Assembly (NCBI RefSeq): GCF_001591825.1
Contig: NZ_BCVQ01000004.1
Coordinates: 62,001-126,000, forward strand
Length of the DNA: 64,000 nucleotides
Reading direction: 5' to 3'
DNA from: Rossellomorea vietnamensis NBRC 101237
GTDB taxonomy: Bacteria > Bacillota > Bacilli > Bacillales > Bacillaceae_B
Shown: piece by piece, positions 8,967 to 17,413 of the stretch
How positions within the stretch are numbered: the first letter of the stretch is position 1
Layout of the letters: the number at the start of each line of letters is the position of its first letter
Position numbers and translations under genes: made by a program
Notes under the pieces: generated by a model
The model's input: only the letters and a program-made list of their open reading frames with translations
Database searches by the model: none
What the model was told of the DNA's origin: nothing

Positions 8967-10124
8967 ATGAATAAAAAGCGAATGATAACAGGGATAATTC
9001 TCTGTATTCCATTCCTGCTGCTGATCGGTTTCCTGCTAAACAGGCAGTATGCCGACTGGAATTCCACAACAAAAGGAGTTGAAGCAACTTCCCTCCTCCA
9101 TGCAACCAGGGAGGTGCAGGCGTCGGGTAAATCAATCAAAGCCAATGCTTCCATCGCTGCAATCGGAGATATCCTCATTCATGATACCGTCTATAATGAC
9201 GCAAAGAAACAAAATGGATATGATTTTACACCGATGTTCTCTCCCATTAAGGATATGCTTTCTGCACCGGATTTTCTGATTGCCAATCAGGAATCAACCC
9301 CGGGTGGTGTGGAACTTGGCGTTTCAAGCTACCCCCTATTCAACAGTCCGCAGGAAGTGGTTAAAACACTCCAGGAGGTTGGAGTGGATGCTGTGACCAC
9401 TGCCAATAATCATTCGTTGGATCAGGGCGAAGAAGGTCTATTGAATGCGATTGATTACTATGGGGAGATATCGATGCCGTATGTCGGGTCATTTAAAAGC
9501 CCGGAAGACCAAAGCCGGATACGTACATTTAATGTGAATGGAATCAAATTTGCCCTTCTTTCTTATACGTATGGTACAAATGGGATTCCTGTCCCTGAAG
9601 GAAAAGAGTATTTAGTTAATGTAATAGATGAACAAAAAATGATAGGGGAAATCCAGAAAGCCAAAAATCTGGACGTTGATTTAGTGGTCATGAGCCTTCA
9701 CTGGGGAAATGAATACCAACGATTCCCTACGGAGGAACAGCAAAGACTTGCCAAGGTGCTGACGAATAATGGGGTCGACATCATTTTCGGACACCATCCA
9801 CATGTCCTGCAGCCGATCCAGACCTATAAAACGAGTGATGGACGGGAAGCGGTTGTCATTTATTCTCTTGGGAATTTCCTTTCCGGTCAAAAGGATGATT
9901 TCAAGGATATCGGTGGCATGGTGACGGTTCAGGTTGAGAAAACAATGAATCCGGCGGGTTCCAAAATCACATTCCCGTCCATTGGATTCCAGCCTACTTT
10001 TGTGTCGGAGAATCATTACAAAAACTACCGCATCTACCCTCTCGATTTTGCAAGGAAAAATGGCTTGATTGCATATACGGAAGAAGAAATGGTATCCCAT
10101 ATGGTGAACGGGGTGCCGGAATAG
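8967..10124 (+). CDS. CapA-family membrane-anchored metallophosphatase-like protein (poly-gamma-glutamate capsule type)
   Basis: A 385-aa protein of the CapA/PgsA family, with a calcineurin-like metallophosphatase fold. An N-terminal signal anchor (residues about 6-24) places the domain outside the membrane. Metal-site type motifs are visible: IAAIGDILIHDTVY, IANQEST, TTANNHSLDQGEEG, MSLHWGNEYQ and FGHHPHVLQP. No capB/capC-like genes are next to it, so an actual capsule role is unproven; lone CapA homologues are common in Bacillus. I choose ATG 8967 because AAAGGA lies 8 bases upstream; the ATG at 8958 overlaps that site. Confidence 0.88.
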   Translation: MNKKRMITGIILCIPFLLLIGFLLNRQYADWNSTTKGVEATSLLHATREVQASGKSIKANASIAAIGDILIHDTVYNDAKKQNGYDFTPMFSPIKDMLSAPDFLIANQESTPGGVELGVSSYPLFNSPQEVVKTLQEVGVDAVTTANNHSLDQGEEGLLNAIDYYGEISMPYVGSFKSPEDQSRIRTFNVNGIKFALLSYTYGTNGIPVPEGKEYLVNVIDEQKMIGEIQKAKNLDVDLVVMSLHWGNEYQRFPTEEQQRLAKVLTNNGVDIIFGHHPHVLQPIQTYKTSDGREAVVIYSLGNFLSGQKDDFKDIGGMVTVQVEKTMNPAGSKITFPSIGFQPTFVSENHYKNYRIYPLDFARKNGLIAYTEEEMVSHMVNGVPE

Positions 10125-10146
10125 CTGGCAGGTTTATGTATGAACG

Positions 10147-10193
10147 GAAAGAACGAGCTTCCTTATGCTCATAAGGAAAGCTCGTTCTTTTAA
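10147..10193. terminator. Bidirectional terminator
   Basis: A long stem AAAGAACGAGCTTCCTTATG / CATAAGGAAAGCTCGTTCTTTT (one bulged base) between convergent genes, overlapping the stop of the small membrane protein gene. Confidence 0.9.
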
Positions 10194-10453
10194 TGTCCAC
10201 CGAATATCATTGAATTAAAGAATATGCCAGCTAGAGCTACAATAGCCAGCAAGGTATTCGCCAACAAGAACGTTTTACGGGTACCCTTAAAGTACAGAGT
10301 CACCATTCCATAATAAATGACTGCAGCAATGACAATAAAGGTCCCTGCTTCGATCTGGTATTTGGTTTCATGCAATTGTAATAGGGTTAATATACTTAAT
10401 CCGGCAAAGATAAAGGCACCAATGTAATATAATAATGTTTGTGTTTTCATCAT
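10190..10453 (-). CDS. Small membrane protein of unknown function
   Basis: An 87-aa protein with three hydrophobic segments (about residues 7-24, 36-52 and 63-80). No family recognised. Possible starts are GTG 10459, ATG 10453 and ATG 10450; AAGGGTG upstream favours one of the two ATGs. Transcribed toward the CapA-like gene and sharing its terminator. Confidence 0.7.
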   Translation of the reverse strand: MMKTQTLLYYIGAFIFAGLSILTLLQLHETKYQIEAGTFIVIAAVIYYGMVTLYFKGTRKTFLLANTLLAIVALAGIFFNSMIFGGH

Positions 10454-10573
10454 TCTCACCCTTCGTACGTATTAGTAGATGTTCCTGCTTCATTATGTTT
10501 ATAATAGGAAATGAAACTTTCTTTGTCCAGGATCACTCTGGAAAAATACCAAGTAGAGAAAGGAGTCTCACCA

Positions 10574-10864
10574 ATGAACATACATATTTCAGAAGAAGCT
10601 CTTACGTGGTTTAAAGACGAGATGCTTGTGGAGGAAGGCGAACAAGTCCGTTTTTATGTGCGATATGGAGGTTCCAGTCCTCTCCACGATGGTTTTTCAT
10701 TAGGAGTGAACAAAGACGAACCAGTGGATGCTGGTGAACGGATCGAAATCGACAAACGGGAATTTTTTATAGAAGAAGGAGATTTATGGTTCTTTGATGG
10801 TCATGATTTATATGTAGAGTTTGATGAAAAGCTTCAAGAACCATCATATGAGTACAAGAAATAA
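10574..10864 (+). CDS. yneR: HesB/YneR-like protein
   Basis: A 96-aa protein of the HesB/IscA-like fold, YneR subgroup (RFYVRYGGSSPLHDGFSLGV, DLWFFDGHDLYVEFD). It has no cysteine, so unlike IscA it cannot ligate an Fe-S cluster through Cys; the function of this branch is unknown. The open frame extends upstream to 10511, but AAAGGAG eight bases before ATG 10574 and the family length fix the start there. Convergent with yneQ and sharing a palindromic terminator. Confidence 0.85.
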   Translation: MNIHISEEALTWFKDEMLVEEGEQVRFYVRYGGSSPLHDGFSLGVNKDEPVDAGERIEIDKREFFIEEGDLWFFDGHDLYVEFDEKLQEPSYEYKK

Positions 10865-10870
10865 CAGAAT

Positions 10871-10894
10871 GATTTTAGGCTGGCATATGCCAGC
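10871..10894. terminator. Bidirectional terminator between yneR and yneQ
   Basis: Perfect palindrome AGGCTGGCATATGCCAGCCT flanked by TTTT on both strands, 10-20 bases from both stop codons. Confidence 0.85.
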
Positions 10895-10917
10895 CTTTCT
10901 ACTTTAGAGTCTGCCCC

Positions 10918-11223
10918 TTACCTTTTTACAAAACGGGAAATATGGTCCTGAAGGCCTTCCTTCATCAGGATTTCATATTGAATATCCCCTAACAAATCAA
11001 AATGTGGAAAGCCGTCTTTCCTTTGATGGATCCATTCCTTTTTCAAGCCATACTTCTTTCCCCAGTGGGATAATGCATCAATGTTACAGCAGCCCACCTT
11101 CGTGACAGAGCGCACATCGGGAAATCGGTCATCCAGCCAGTAATGGGTAAGGAAGGCAATCTGCCCATTCCTCACCTGTTGTTTCCATCCGTTTAGCTCT
11201 TGTTTGGTTAATCCGAATGCCAT
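10918..11223 (-). CDS. yneQ: YneQ-like conserved protein
   Basis: A 101-aa protein of unknown function. The strongly conserved N-terminal part (MAFGLTKQELNGWK, IAFLTHYWLDDRFPDVRSVTKVGC) and HFDLLGD block match the Bacillus YneQ family. It lies 56 bases after yneP on the same strand, as in B. subtilis, with ribosome site GGAAGAGGG. Confidence 0.82.
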   Translation of the reverse strand: MAFGLTKQELNGWKQQVRNGQIAFLTHYWLDDRFPDVRSVTKVGCCNIDALSHWGKKYGLKKEWIHQRKDGFPHFDLLGDIQYEILMKEGLQDHISRFVKR

Positions 11224-11279
11224 GGCCCTCTTCCTTTCCCTTTTATAAAAAGTTCTCCGTAATAACCCGTATGTAATCC

Positions 11280-11696
11280 TTATTTTTTTGCCTTTTCATA
11301 GGCGTCGTGCCAATCCGGGAACATCTTCCGAATGGAAATGGGGCGGAAATTTTCTTGCTTGACGCATACATGTTTCGACTGCCCGGTAATGGCCAGCTGG
11401 TTCTGTCCGTTATAAATTTCGTAAGCATATGTAATCCGTAGTCCATCATATTCTTCTACCCATGTTTTAATAAATGCTTTTTCGCCGTAGCGAACAGGTG
11501 ACTTATAACTTACATTCAGGTCAATGACCGGAGAAAGAATTCCTTCTTTTTCGATATCCGCATATTTGAAGCCCAGATCTTCAATCAATTGTGTACGACC
11601 AAGCTCCATCCAAACAAGGTAGTTCGCATGATAGACAACCCCCATTTGATCCGTCTCGGCATAACGCACTTCAATCGTTTTTTCTGCAATTTGCAT
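11280..11696 (-). CDS. yneP: Acyl-CoA thioesterase, YneP-like (YbgC/FadM hot-dog family)
   Basis: A 138-aa hot-dog-fold thioesterase that hydrolyses short or medium acyl-CoA esters. The 4-hydroxybenzoyl-CoA thioesterase-type motif RYAETDQMGVVYHANYLVWMELGR includes the catalytic Asp in DQMG. Likely first gene of yneP-yneQ. Confidence 0.9.
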   Translation of the reverse strand: MQIAEKTIEVRYAETDQMGVVYHANYLVWMELGRTQLIEDLGFKYADIEKEGILSPVIDLNVSYKSPVRYGEKAFIKTWVEEYDGLRITYAYEIYNGQNQLAITGQSKHVCVKQENFRPISIRKMFPDWHDAYEKAKK

Positions 11697-11818
11697 TCCT
11701 TACACCCTCTTCATCTAATCAGTATCCTATCCCATCTTATCATACAAGCCACAGGCATAGAATTAATCGGCTCGAACGAAAGTCAGTTAGGCGAGGACAA
11801 AGTGGCAAAGAACATCAT

Positions 11819-11860
11819 GACCCGGACAGAAAGGTATAAGAACCTTTCTGTCCGGGTCAT
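11819..11860 (-). terminator. Strong hairpin downstream of tlp
   Basis: Perfect 18-bp stem TGACCCGGACAGAAAGGT/ACCTTTCTGTCCGGGTCA with a 6-base loop, 15 bases after the tlp stop. No clear T run follows, so it may act mainly as an mRNA 3'-end stabiliser. Confidence 0.6.
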
Positions 11861-11874
11861 TGAAACTTTATCCT

Positions 11875-12102
11875 TTATTGCTTTGTTTGATTCGCTTCAT
11901 CTTTTATTTCATTACGGAAAGCCTCTAGACTCTCGCGGCGGCGTTCATTCTTTGCCTGGATGGACTGAAGCTGCTCTTCACTGTCCGTACAGGCCATCGA
12001 CTCTTCAGCCCGGTCCATATTCTCAATCGTATGCTGAACCATACCCTGAAGCTTCTCTACATTATCACTGCGATCATCCGGATTCGGTTTATCCCATGCC
12101 AT
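11875..12102 (-). CDS. tlp: Small acid-soluble spore protein Tlp
   Basis: A 75-aa thioredoxin-like (Tlp) SASP found in the spore core. The family start MAWDKPNPDDRSDNVEKLQ is present, followed by a charged helical body with NERRRESLEAFRNEI. Ribosome site AGGAGG 7 bases from the ATG. It lies 80 bases after sspN; the two form an operon transcribed in the forespore in B. subtilis. Confidence 0.95.
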   Translation of the reverse strand: MAWDKPNPDDRSDNVEKLQGMVQHTIENMDRAEESMACTDSEEQLQSIQAKNERRRESLEAFRNEIKDEANQTKQ

Positions 12103-12182
12103 CCTGCATTCCTCCTGTATCTAATAGTATGAGTAGTATGAGGGTCGGACCTCTATGGCTGCTCCCTCTTCAAGCTGGTGAA

Positions 12183-12326
12183 TTATTCACCCTTCGTTTG
12201 AATCACTTGTGCATGCTTACCTGATTTATCCTGCATTTGTTTCCCTTTGTTGCCTCCTGCAGACCTCGATTGTGTCCCGATATGGTTAGGTGCGAAGTGA
12301 TTCGGACTTCCCTTTGAGTTACTCAT
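12183..12326 (-). CDS. sspN: Small acid-soluble spore protein SspN
   Basis: A 47-codon gene. The product begins [19 protein letters not shown] and ends [10 protein letters not shown], matching the SspN minor SASP of Bacillus spores, with a ribosome site GGGGGG upstream. First gene of the sspN-tlp pair. Confidence 0.92.
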   Translation of the reverse strand: MSNSKGSPNHFAPNHIGTQSRSAGGNKGKQMQDKSGKHAQVIQTKGE

Positions 12327-12405
12327 GAATATCCCCCCTTACTAGTATGATTACCAAAACGACAAGGAAGAATAGGCGTAATAATTGGCAGTAATAATGT
12401 CAGGG

Positions 12406-12441
12406 CAAAAAAAATAAGCCTCGTAATTTCTTACTCGGCTT
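12406..12441 (-). terminator. Terminator overlapping the stop of the FbpB-like gene
   Basis: On the minus strand AGCC-GA-GTAA, loop GAAA, TTAC-GA-GGCT, then a T-rich run. The stem has facing GA/GA bases (possible tandem sheared pairs) and its first arm contains the stop codon. Confidence 0.7.
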
Positions 12442-12577
12442 TGCTTACTGGACGCTTTATTTCAAGTCTTGCATCAATGCGCTCTTCAATGGCATCAATG
12501 GCATCCTGATCCAACAGAAGCTGTTGTTTGTTCTCTTTCACCAGATCTGCAAATGATTTTTTGCGTGGTCTGCGCAA
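12431..12577 (-). CDS. FbpB-family small basic protein
   Basis: A 48-aa basic, helical protein of the FbpB type (RRPRKKSFADLVKENKQQLLLDQDAIDAIEERID). In B. subtilis FbpB is linked to Fur-regulated iron sparing, probably as an RNA-chaperone-like helper; that role is inferred only. The start is TTG at 12577, placed 6 bases after GAGGGG; upstream in-frame codons lack a site and are not family-like. No convincing Fur box seen. A second FbpB-like ORF lies at the right edge. Confidence 0.75.
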   Translation of the reverse strand: MRRPRKKSFADLVKENKQQLLLDQDAIDAIEERIDARLEIKRPVSKAE

Positions 12578-12710
12578 TACAATCCCCTCGCTCTCTATTG
12601 TGGTTTGTATAAATAGTATATCCAAATGTCAGATATTTTAAACAAAGGTCACAATTGAGAGTGGCGATTGATTGGGTGCTGGCTTGAGATAAGCGGTTCC
12701 CATTGATTAG

Positions 12711-12771
12711 AGGTCCGTCCCTTTTGTTCACCCAAACATAAGGTTTGGGCTCTCTTTTCAGGTCCGTCCCT
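12711..12771 (-). repeat. Direct pair of the 12-base repeat word around a hairpin, downstream of yneN
   Basis: AGGTCCGTCCCT occurs at 12711-12722 and 12760-12771 in the same orientation, unlike the inverted pairs elsewhere. Between them is a small palindrome CCCAAAC-ATAA-GGTTTGGG (12731-12749). The second copy overlaps the stop codon of yneN. Confidence 0.9.
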
Positions 12772-13358
12772 CACTTAATCAGTGCTGTGAGGGAATCTAT
12801 ATTGGTGATTGCCCCGATTTGTTTGTGGGTGATGATGCCTTGTTCGTTGATGACGAACGTGGTGGGGACGGTCAGGATGTCATAGGCATTATTGATTTTG
12901 TCATCAGTGTCCAATAGGATCGGGAATGAAAGTCCCAATGATTTCTGGTATTCCTTGACGTTGTATTGTGGATCGATGTTGATGGCAAGGACTTCAACAT
13001 CCTTCCCGTATTTCGTATAAAATTCCTGTATGACAGGCATTTCTTCTTTGCAGGGAGGACACCACGTAGCCCAGAAGTTCACAATCACTTTCTTTCCCTT
13101 CAGTTCAGATAAGGTAATGGATTTACCATCCAAGGTATCCAGCTTAAAGTCAATGGCCCGTTCCCCGACATTCGGTCCAGGCATATTTTCCACTGGAGTG
13201 GTTTCAGAGACCTCTCCTTCTTCAATGTCGATTAATTGGTTGTAAGCCTCAGCTTGTTGAAACGCGCTTTTTGATAATGATGAGGGGTCGGATTTATTCT
13301 CAATATAGAATGAGAAGACTAATAAGGTGACAAGTAAAACGCCAAATACGGATTTCAA
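12771..13358 (-). CDS. yneN: Membrane-anchored thiol-disulfide oxidoreductase, YneN-like (TlpA/ResA type)
   Basis: A 195-aa thioredoxin-fold protein with an N-terminal membrane anchor (residues 4-17) and an extracytoplasmic domain. The active site is NFWATWCPPCKEEMP (CxxC); the cis-proline region is VPTTFVINEQG. It probably reduces or isomerises disulfides outside the membrane, as ResA does in cytochrome maturation; the partner is unknown. Next to aconitase, as in B. subtilis. Its TGA stop lies at the edge of a repeat copy (AAG TGA GGGACGG). Confidence 0.88.
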   Translation of the reverse strand: MKSVFGVLLVTLLVFSFYIENKSDPSSLSKSAFQQAEAYNQLIDIEEGEVSETTPVENMPGPNVGERAIDFKLDTLDGKSITLSELKGKKVIVNFWATWCPPCKEEMPVIQEFYTKYGKDVEVLAINIDPQYNVKEYQKSLGLSFPILLDTDDKINNAYDILTVPTTFVINEQGIITHKQIGAITNIDSLTALIK

Positions 13359-13450
13359 AGGAGTGCTCTCCTCTCATGTAAATGATTTTACTATCATCAT
13401 ATGTAGGCTTGTCTCCCTTTAGTCATATATTTTTTGCCCTTCTTTATGAG

Positions 13451-13489
13451 GAAATAAGAAAAAGCCCCGGGTATTTCCCCGGGGCTTTC
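13451..13489 (-). terminator. Terminator of acnA
   Basis: GC-rich stem AAAGCCCCGG(GG)/CCCGGGGCTTT followed by TTTCTTATTT on the minus strand, about 10 bases after the acnA stop. Confidence 0.92.
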
Positions 13490-13497
13490 AGCTTGTA

Positions 13498-16209
13498 TTA
13501 TGCTTGTAATTTATTACGAAGAACCATTTGTAGGATACCGCCATGACGGTAGTAGTCTACTTCTACATCGGAATCAAAACGGGCCAGTACTTCGAATTCA
13601 GTCTTAGAACCGTCTTCAGCCACAGCTGTCACCGTTAGGATATCACGAGGTTTTACATCGTTTGTTACGTTCACGGAAATCGTTTCTCTACCCGTCAATC
13701 CTAATGATTCAGCGCTGTCACCCTTCTTGAATTGAAGTGGAAGAACGCCCATCATCACAAGGTTCGAACGGTGAATACGCTCATAGCTCTCAGCAATTAC
13801 AGTCTTGATACCAAGTAGATTCGTTCCTTTTGCTGCCCAGTCACGAGAAGATCCCATACCGTAATCTTTTCCTGCAAGAACAACTAATCCAGTTCCATCT
13901 TGTTGATACTTCATGCATGCATCATACATCGGCATTACTTCATCTTCCGGCCAATAAGTGGTGAATCCACCTTCTGTACCAGGAGCGATTTGGTTACGGA
14001 TACGGATGTTTGCAAATGTACCGCGCATCATCACTTCATGGTTACCACGACGGGAACCATAGGAGTTAAAGTCACGTGGCTCTACATTATTCGCACGAAG
14101 ATATTTGCCTGCTGGTGTATCTTTACCGATTGCACCTGCTGGAGAAATATGGTCTGTTGTGACAGAATCCCCAAATTTACCGACTACGCGAAGTCCGTTC
14201 AAGCCTTGAATGTCTTCAGGAGTAGTCGCAAGTCCTGTAAAGAACGTTGGATTCTGGATGTAAGTCGAATTTTCATCGAAGCTGTAAAGTGGTTCGTTAC
14301 TTGTCTTAATTTCATTCCAGCGCTCGTTTTCAGAGAAAACGTGCTCGTATTCTTTACGGAATAATTCAGGTGTAACGGTTGATTTTACAGCATCTTTCAC
14401 TTCATCCTGTGAAGGCCAGATATCTTTGAAGAACACGTCATTTCCATCTTTGTCCTTACCTAAAGAATCTTTTTGAAGATCGATGTCCACAGTACCTGCC
14501 AGTGCATATGCAACAACGAGTGGTGGTGAAGCAAGGTAGTTTGCTTTCACAAGTGGATGGATACGACCTTCAAAGTTTCGGTTACCTGACAGGACGGATG
14601 TTAATAATAGGTCAGCATCTGATACTGCCTTTTCGATTTCAGGGCGAAGTGGACCGGAGTTACCGATACAAGTCGTACAACCATATCCAACAAGGTTGAA
14701 TCCGATATCTTCAAGATAAGATAAAAGACCTGAATCCCTTAAGTAACCTGTTACAACTTTAGATCCCGGTGCAAGAGATGTCTTGACATAATCAGGAACA
14801 TTCATACCAAGTTCCACTGCTTTTTTCGCAACTAAACCGGCACCCAACATAACATATGGATTCGATGTATTTGTACAAGATGTGATGGCAGCGATTCCGA
14901 TTGCACCAGTTGGCATCTCGACATCTTTACCATCTTCAGTTGTATATTTGGCCGTTTTGTTGATTTCAGACGCGTCCAGCCCAAAGCCTTGAACGCCTTC
15001 TTTAGCCGTGATGGACTTATGGAAAGCTTCTTTCATATCAGATAGAGGAATTAAATCCTGTGGACGTTTTGGTCCTGAAAGATTTGGTTCCACTGCTGAA
15101 AGATCGATTTCAACTACATCCGTGTAAGTTGGTTCTTCTTTTTCAGGAGTGAAGAACATCTCATTTTTCTTTAAGTATTCTTCAACCATTTTGATATGTG
15201 TTTCGTCACGGCCAGTCAGGCGCAGGTAATCCAATGATTCTGAATCAACCGGGAAGAATCCGCAAGTTGCACCATATTCAGGAGCCATGTTGGCAATCGT
15301 TGCACGGTCGGCAAGTGGAAGAGTTGCTACACCTGTACCGAAGTACTCGACAAATTTCCCAACTACCCCTTTTTGACGCAGTACTTGTGTCACTTTAAGG
15401 GCTAAGTCTGTAGCGGTCGCTCCATTAGGAAGCTCACCAGTCATTTTGACCCCGATAACTTCAGGGATCGGGAAATATGAAGGCTGACCAAGCATTCCAG
15501 CTTCCGCTTCAATACCGCCAACACCCCATCCAAGTACACCGATTCCATTGATCATAGTTGTATGAGAGTCAGTACCAACCAATGTATCAGGGTATGTTTC
15601 AAAATCGCCTTCTGTTGTTTCAACTGCGTGAACGACATTGGCTAGATATTCTAAGTTTACCTGATGAACGATACCTGTTGCCGGTGGGACAGCACGATAG
15701 TTTTCAAATGCTTTTTGAGCCCAGCTAAGGAACTGGTAACGCTCAGCGTTTCGTTCAAATTCAAGGTCCATATTGGCCTGCAGTGCGTTAGCCGTACCAT
15801 ATTTATCAACCTGTACTGAGTGGTCGATTACCAGGTCTACAGGGATTTCAGGATTGATCTTTTGAGGATCTCCACCGATATCTGCCATTGCTTTGCGTAG
15901 AGACGCTAAATCAACTACAGCCGGAACACCGGTGAAATCCTGAAGGATAACACGTGAAGGTTTGAAAGGAACTTCTGCATCCTTCACTTCAGTTGATCCC
16001 CAGTTTGCCAGATTTTCAACGTGGTCTTTGTTAATGACACGTCCGTCAAATTGACGAAGTACACTTTCCAAAAGTACCTTCACACTGTAAGGTAAGCGGT
16101 TAATTTTTGTTACTCCTGCTTCTTCAAGCGCTTTTAAACGATAATAATGATAACGTTTTCCTTCTAGTTCGAAAGAAGATCGTGCATTAAATACATCGTT
16201 CTTTGCCAT
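13498..16209 (-). CDS. acnA: Aconitate hydratase
   Basis: A 903-aa aconitase A (CitB in B. subtilis), converting citrate to isocitrate in the TCA cycle with a 4Fe-4S cluster. Cluster cysteines are in [10 protein letters not shown] and [11 protein letters not shown]; the swivel domain has [16 protein letters not shown]. Iron-free aconitases of this family also bind mRNA. The open frame extends to 16236, but GAGGGGG 7 bases before ATG 16209 and the family N-terminus [12 protein letters not shown] set the start there. Upstream dyads fit CcpC-type control. Confidence 0.97.
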   Translation of the reverse strand: MAKNDVFNARSSFELEGKRYHYYRLKALEEAGVTKINRLPYSVKVLLESVLRQFDGRVINKDHVENLANWGSTEVKDAEVPFKPSRVILQDFTGVPAVVDLASLRKAMADIGGDPQKINPEIPVDLVIDHSVQVDKYGTANALQANMDLEFERNAERYQFLSWAQKAFENYRAVPPATGIVHQVNLEYLANVVHAVETTEGDFETYPDTLVGTDSHTTMINGIGVLGWGVGGIEAEAGMLGQPSYFPIPEVIGVKMTGELPNGATATDLALKVTQVLRQKGVVGKFVEYFGTGVATLPLADRATIANMAPEYGATCGFFPVDSESLDYLRLTGRDETHIKMVEEYLKKNEMFFTPEKEEPTYTDVVEIDLSAVEPNLSGPKRPQDLIPLSDMKEAFHKSITAKEGVQGFGLDASEINKTAKYTTEDGKDVEMPTGAIGIAAITSCTNTSNPYVMLGAGLVAKKAVELGMNVPDYVKTSLAPGSKVVTGYLRDSGLLSYLEDIGFNLVGYGCTTCIGNSGPLRPEIEKAVSDADLLLTSVLSGNRNFEGRIHPLVKANYLASPPLVVAYALAGTVDIDLQKDSLGKDKDGNDVFFKDIWPSQDEVKDAVKSTVTPELFRKEYEHVFSENERWNEIKTSNEPLYSFDENSTYIQNPTFFTGLATTPEDIQGLNGLRVVGKFGDSVTTDHISPAGAIGKDTPAGKYLRANNVEPRDFNSYGSRRGNHEVMMRGTFANIRIRNQIAPGTEGGFTTYWPEDEVMPMYDACMKYQQDGTGLVVLAGKDYGMGSSRDWAAKGTNLLGIKTVIAESYERIHRSNLVMMGVLPLQFKKGDSAESLGLTGRETISVNVTNDVKPRDILTVTAVAEDGSKTEFEVLARFDSDVEVDYYRHGGILQMVLRNKLQA

Positions 16210-16246
16210 TTCGATTCCCCCTCTAAACTGCATCAAACAATAAGTC

Positions 16247-16275
16247 GAAAAGTTTTCGTTCTAAACGAACTTTTC
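16247..16275 (-). promoter_or_regulatory. Hairpin in the acnA 5' leader
   Basis: On the minus strand GAAAAGTT-CGTT, loop TAG, AACG-(AA)-AACTTTTC forms a 12-bp stem with a 2-base bulge, ending 38 bases before the ATG. No T run follows, so it is not a terminator. Confidence 0.5.
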
Positions 16276-16312
16276 TCACATTTACATCTTAATACAAGCG
16301 ATTACATAAGTA

Positions 16313-16353
16313 AATAACAATAAAGTTATTGTTTTTGATAAGTTTTACTTATC
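16313..16353. promoter_or_regulatory. Two dyads upstream of acnA, candidate CcpC sites
   Basis: GATAAGTTTTACTTATC at 16337-16353 contains ATAA-N7-TTAT exactly, the CcpC consensus of B. subtilis citB and citZ. A second dyad, AATAAC-N6-GTTATT, lies at 16313-16330. They sit about 105-145 bases before the start codon. CcpC binding is inferred from the pattern. Confidence 0.6.
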
Positions 16354-16529
16354 TAAATGATTAAACTCCTTAAGGTTTCTAGAAAAATATTGGTATAACA
16401 ACATTTCAGGCCATGTCAAATCGTGTCAGCTTGTCTAAAACATTATTTTAAGAAAGTGAATCTGTTAGCGATTCCCTATTATAGATGGTCACAGATGGTG
16501 GCATTCTATCCATATGGAGGTGTTCTACA

Positions 16530-16679
16530 ATGGCAAAACGTAAAGCAAACCATGTAATAAATGGAATGAATGCAGCAAAAGGACAAGGACAAGGTGCCGG
16601 TTACAATGAAGAATATTCGAATGAACCATTGACTGCAGCACAACGTCAGTTCAATAAAAAAAGAAAAACCAATCAGTAA
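16530..16679 (+). CDS. sspO: Small acid-soluble spore protein SspO
   Basis: A 49-aa minor SASP (formerly CotK). The product starts [20 protein letters not shown] and contains the family segment [21 protein letters not shown] 16530 follows GGAGG by 9 bases. In B. subtilis sspO and sspP form one operon; here they are separated by a minus-strand gene and a terminator. Confidence 0.95.
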   Translation: MAKRKANHVINGMNAAKGQGQGAGYNEEYSNEPLTAAQRQFNKKRKTNQ

Positions 16680-16783
16680 GAAATAACAGGGTGGCTATTT
16701 TCGTACTGCAAAAAATTTGTAGATATGGTCACCCTCCCTCCTTTGGAACTATTTTCATCTATCTTCCCCTACCCTCTTCGTTC

Positions 16784-16833
16784 AAATATAAAACCCACCC
16801 TTATCATTCAACAGGGTGGGTTTTATATTTGAA
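16784..16833. terminator. Bidirectional terminator between sspO and the small helical protein gene
   Basis: Perfect 19-bp stem CAAATATAAAACCCACCCT/AGGGTGGGTTTTATATTTG with an 11-base loop, between converging genes. Confidence 0.9.
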
Positions 16834-16855
16834 CGGAGCCAAAAGGTTGATTCTG

Positions 16856-17113
16856 TTATTGTTCATTCACTTCATTCACAATGGATGACAAGTCGGATTT
16901 GAATTGTTGAAGTTGTGCCCGTTGAGTATCCGATGCCACTTCAAGTGCATTTTCTATTTGTTGATAAGCCTCATTCACCTCATTTTTGAGATGGGCCAAT
17001 TGAGAGCCGTAGCTTGCTCCATCCAGTACGAGTTCGTTGATGGTATGCTGCACTTCCGTCACGCTTTGCTCGGCAGCCTGGAAGGCTTGTTGTTTATTTT
17101 TATTGTAAGGCAT
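16856..17113 (-). CDS. Small helical protein of unknown function (YtzC/DUF2524-like in style)
   Basis: An 85-aa, cysteine-free, probably all-helical protein. The first 20 residues are Gln/Lys-rich and the C-terminal half has a heptad-like pattern (EVNEAYQQIENALEVASDTQRAQLQQFKSDL). Its size and tail recall the DUF2524/YtzC proteins of Bacillus, but I am not certain of the family. Good ribosome site AAGGAGAG. It splits the usual sspO-sspP operon. Confidence 0.7.
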   Translation of the reverse strand: MPYNKNKQQAFQAAEQSVTEVQHTINELVLDGASYGSQLAHLKNEVNEAYQQIENALEVASDTQRAQLQQFKSDLSSIVNEVNEQ

Positions 17114-17231
17114 CGATGATCTCTCCTTATTTATAAATTAGCTTCTTTAGTTTAACCAAAACACCAGGAACCTATACGCGTGAATAAACGGATCATCAAC
17201 TTAGCATCCTAATGGGTAGGAGGGATGATAC

Positions 17232-17369
17232 ATGAACAAAAATGATGGCAAAGATATGCGTAAGAATGCTCCGAAACAATCAGGACAGCCGGAGCCGTTA
17301 AGTGGTTCACATAAAGTGAAGAACCGTAATCATACCCGTCAGAAAAATAATAGTAACCACGATATGTAA
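17232..17369 (+). CDS. sspP: Small acid-soluble spore protein SspP
   Basis: A 45-aa minor SASP (formerly CotL). The product contains [20 protein letters not shown] and ends in a basic [16 protein letters not shown] tail, the SspP pattern. The ATG follows AGGAGGG by 7 bases. It is followed directly by the convergent selA gene. Confidence 0.92.
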   Translation: MNKNDGKDMRKNAPKQSGQPEPLSGSHKVKNRNHTRQKNNSNHDM

Positions 17370-17413
17370 GAGATGATACAGGGAGTGCCGGCGTTTTATG
17401 CCTGCACTCCCTT

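Noticed and set aside
10918-11270. Frame of 68 codons between yneQ and yneP
   Set aside because: Overlaps yneP in another frame and has no ribosome site.
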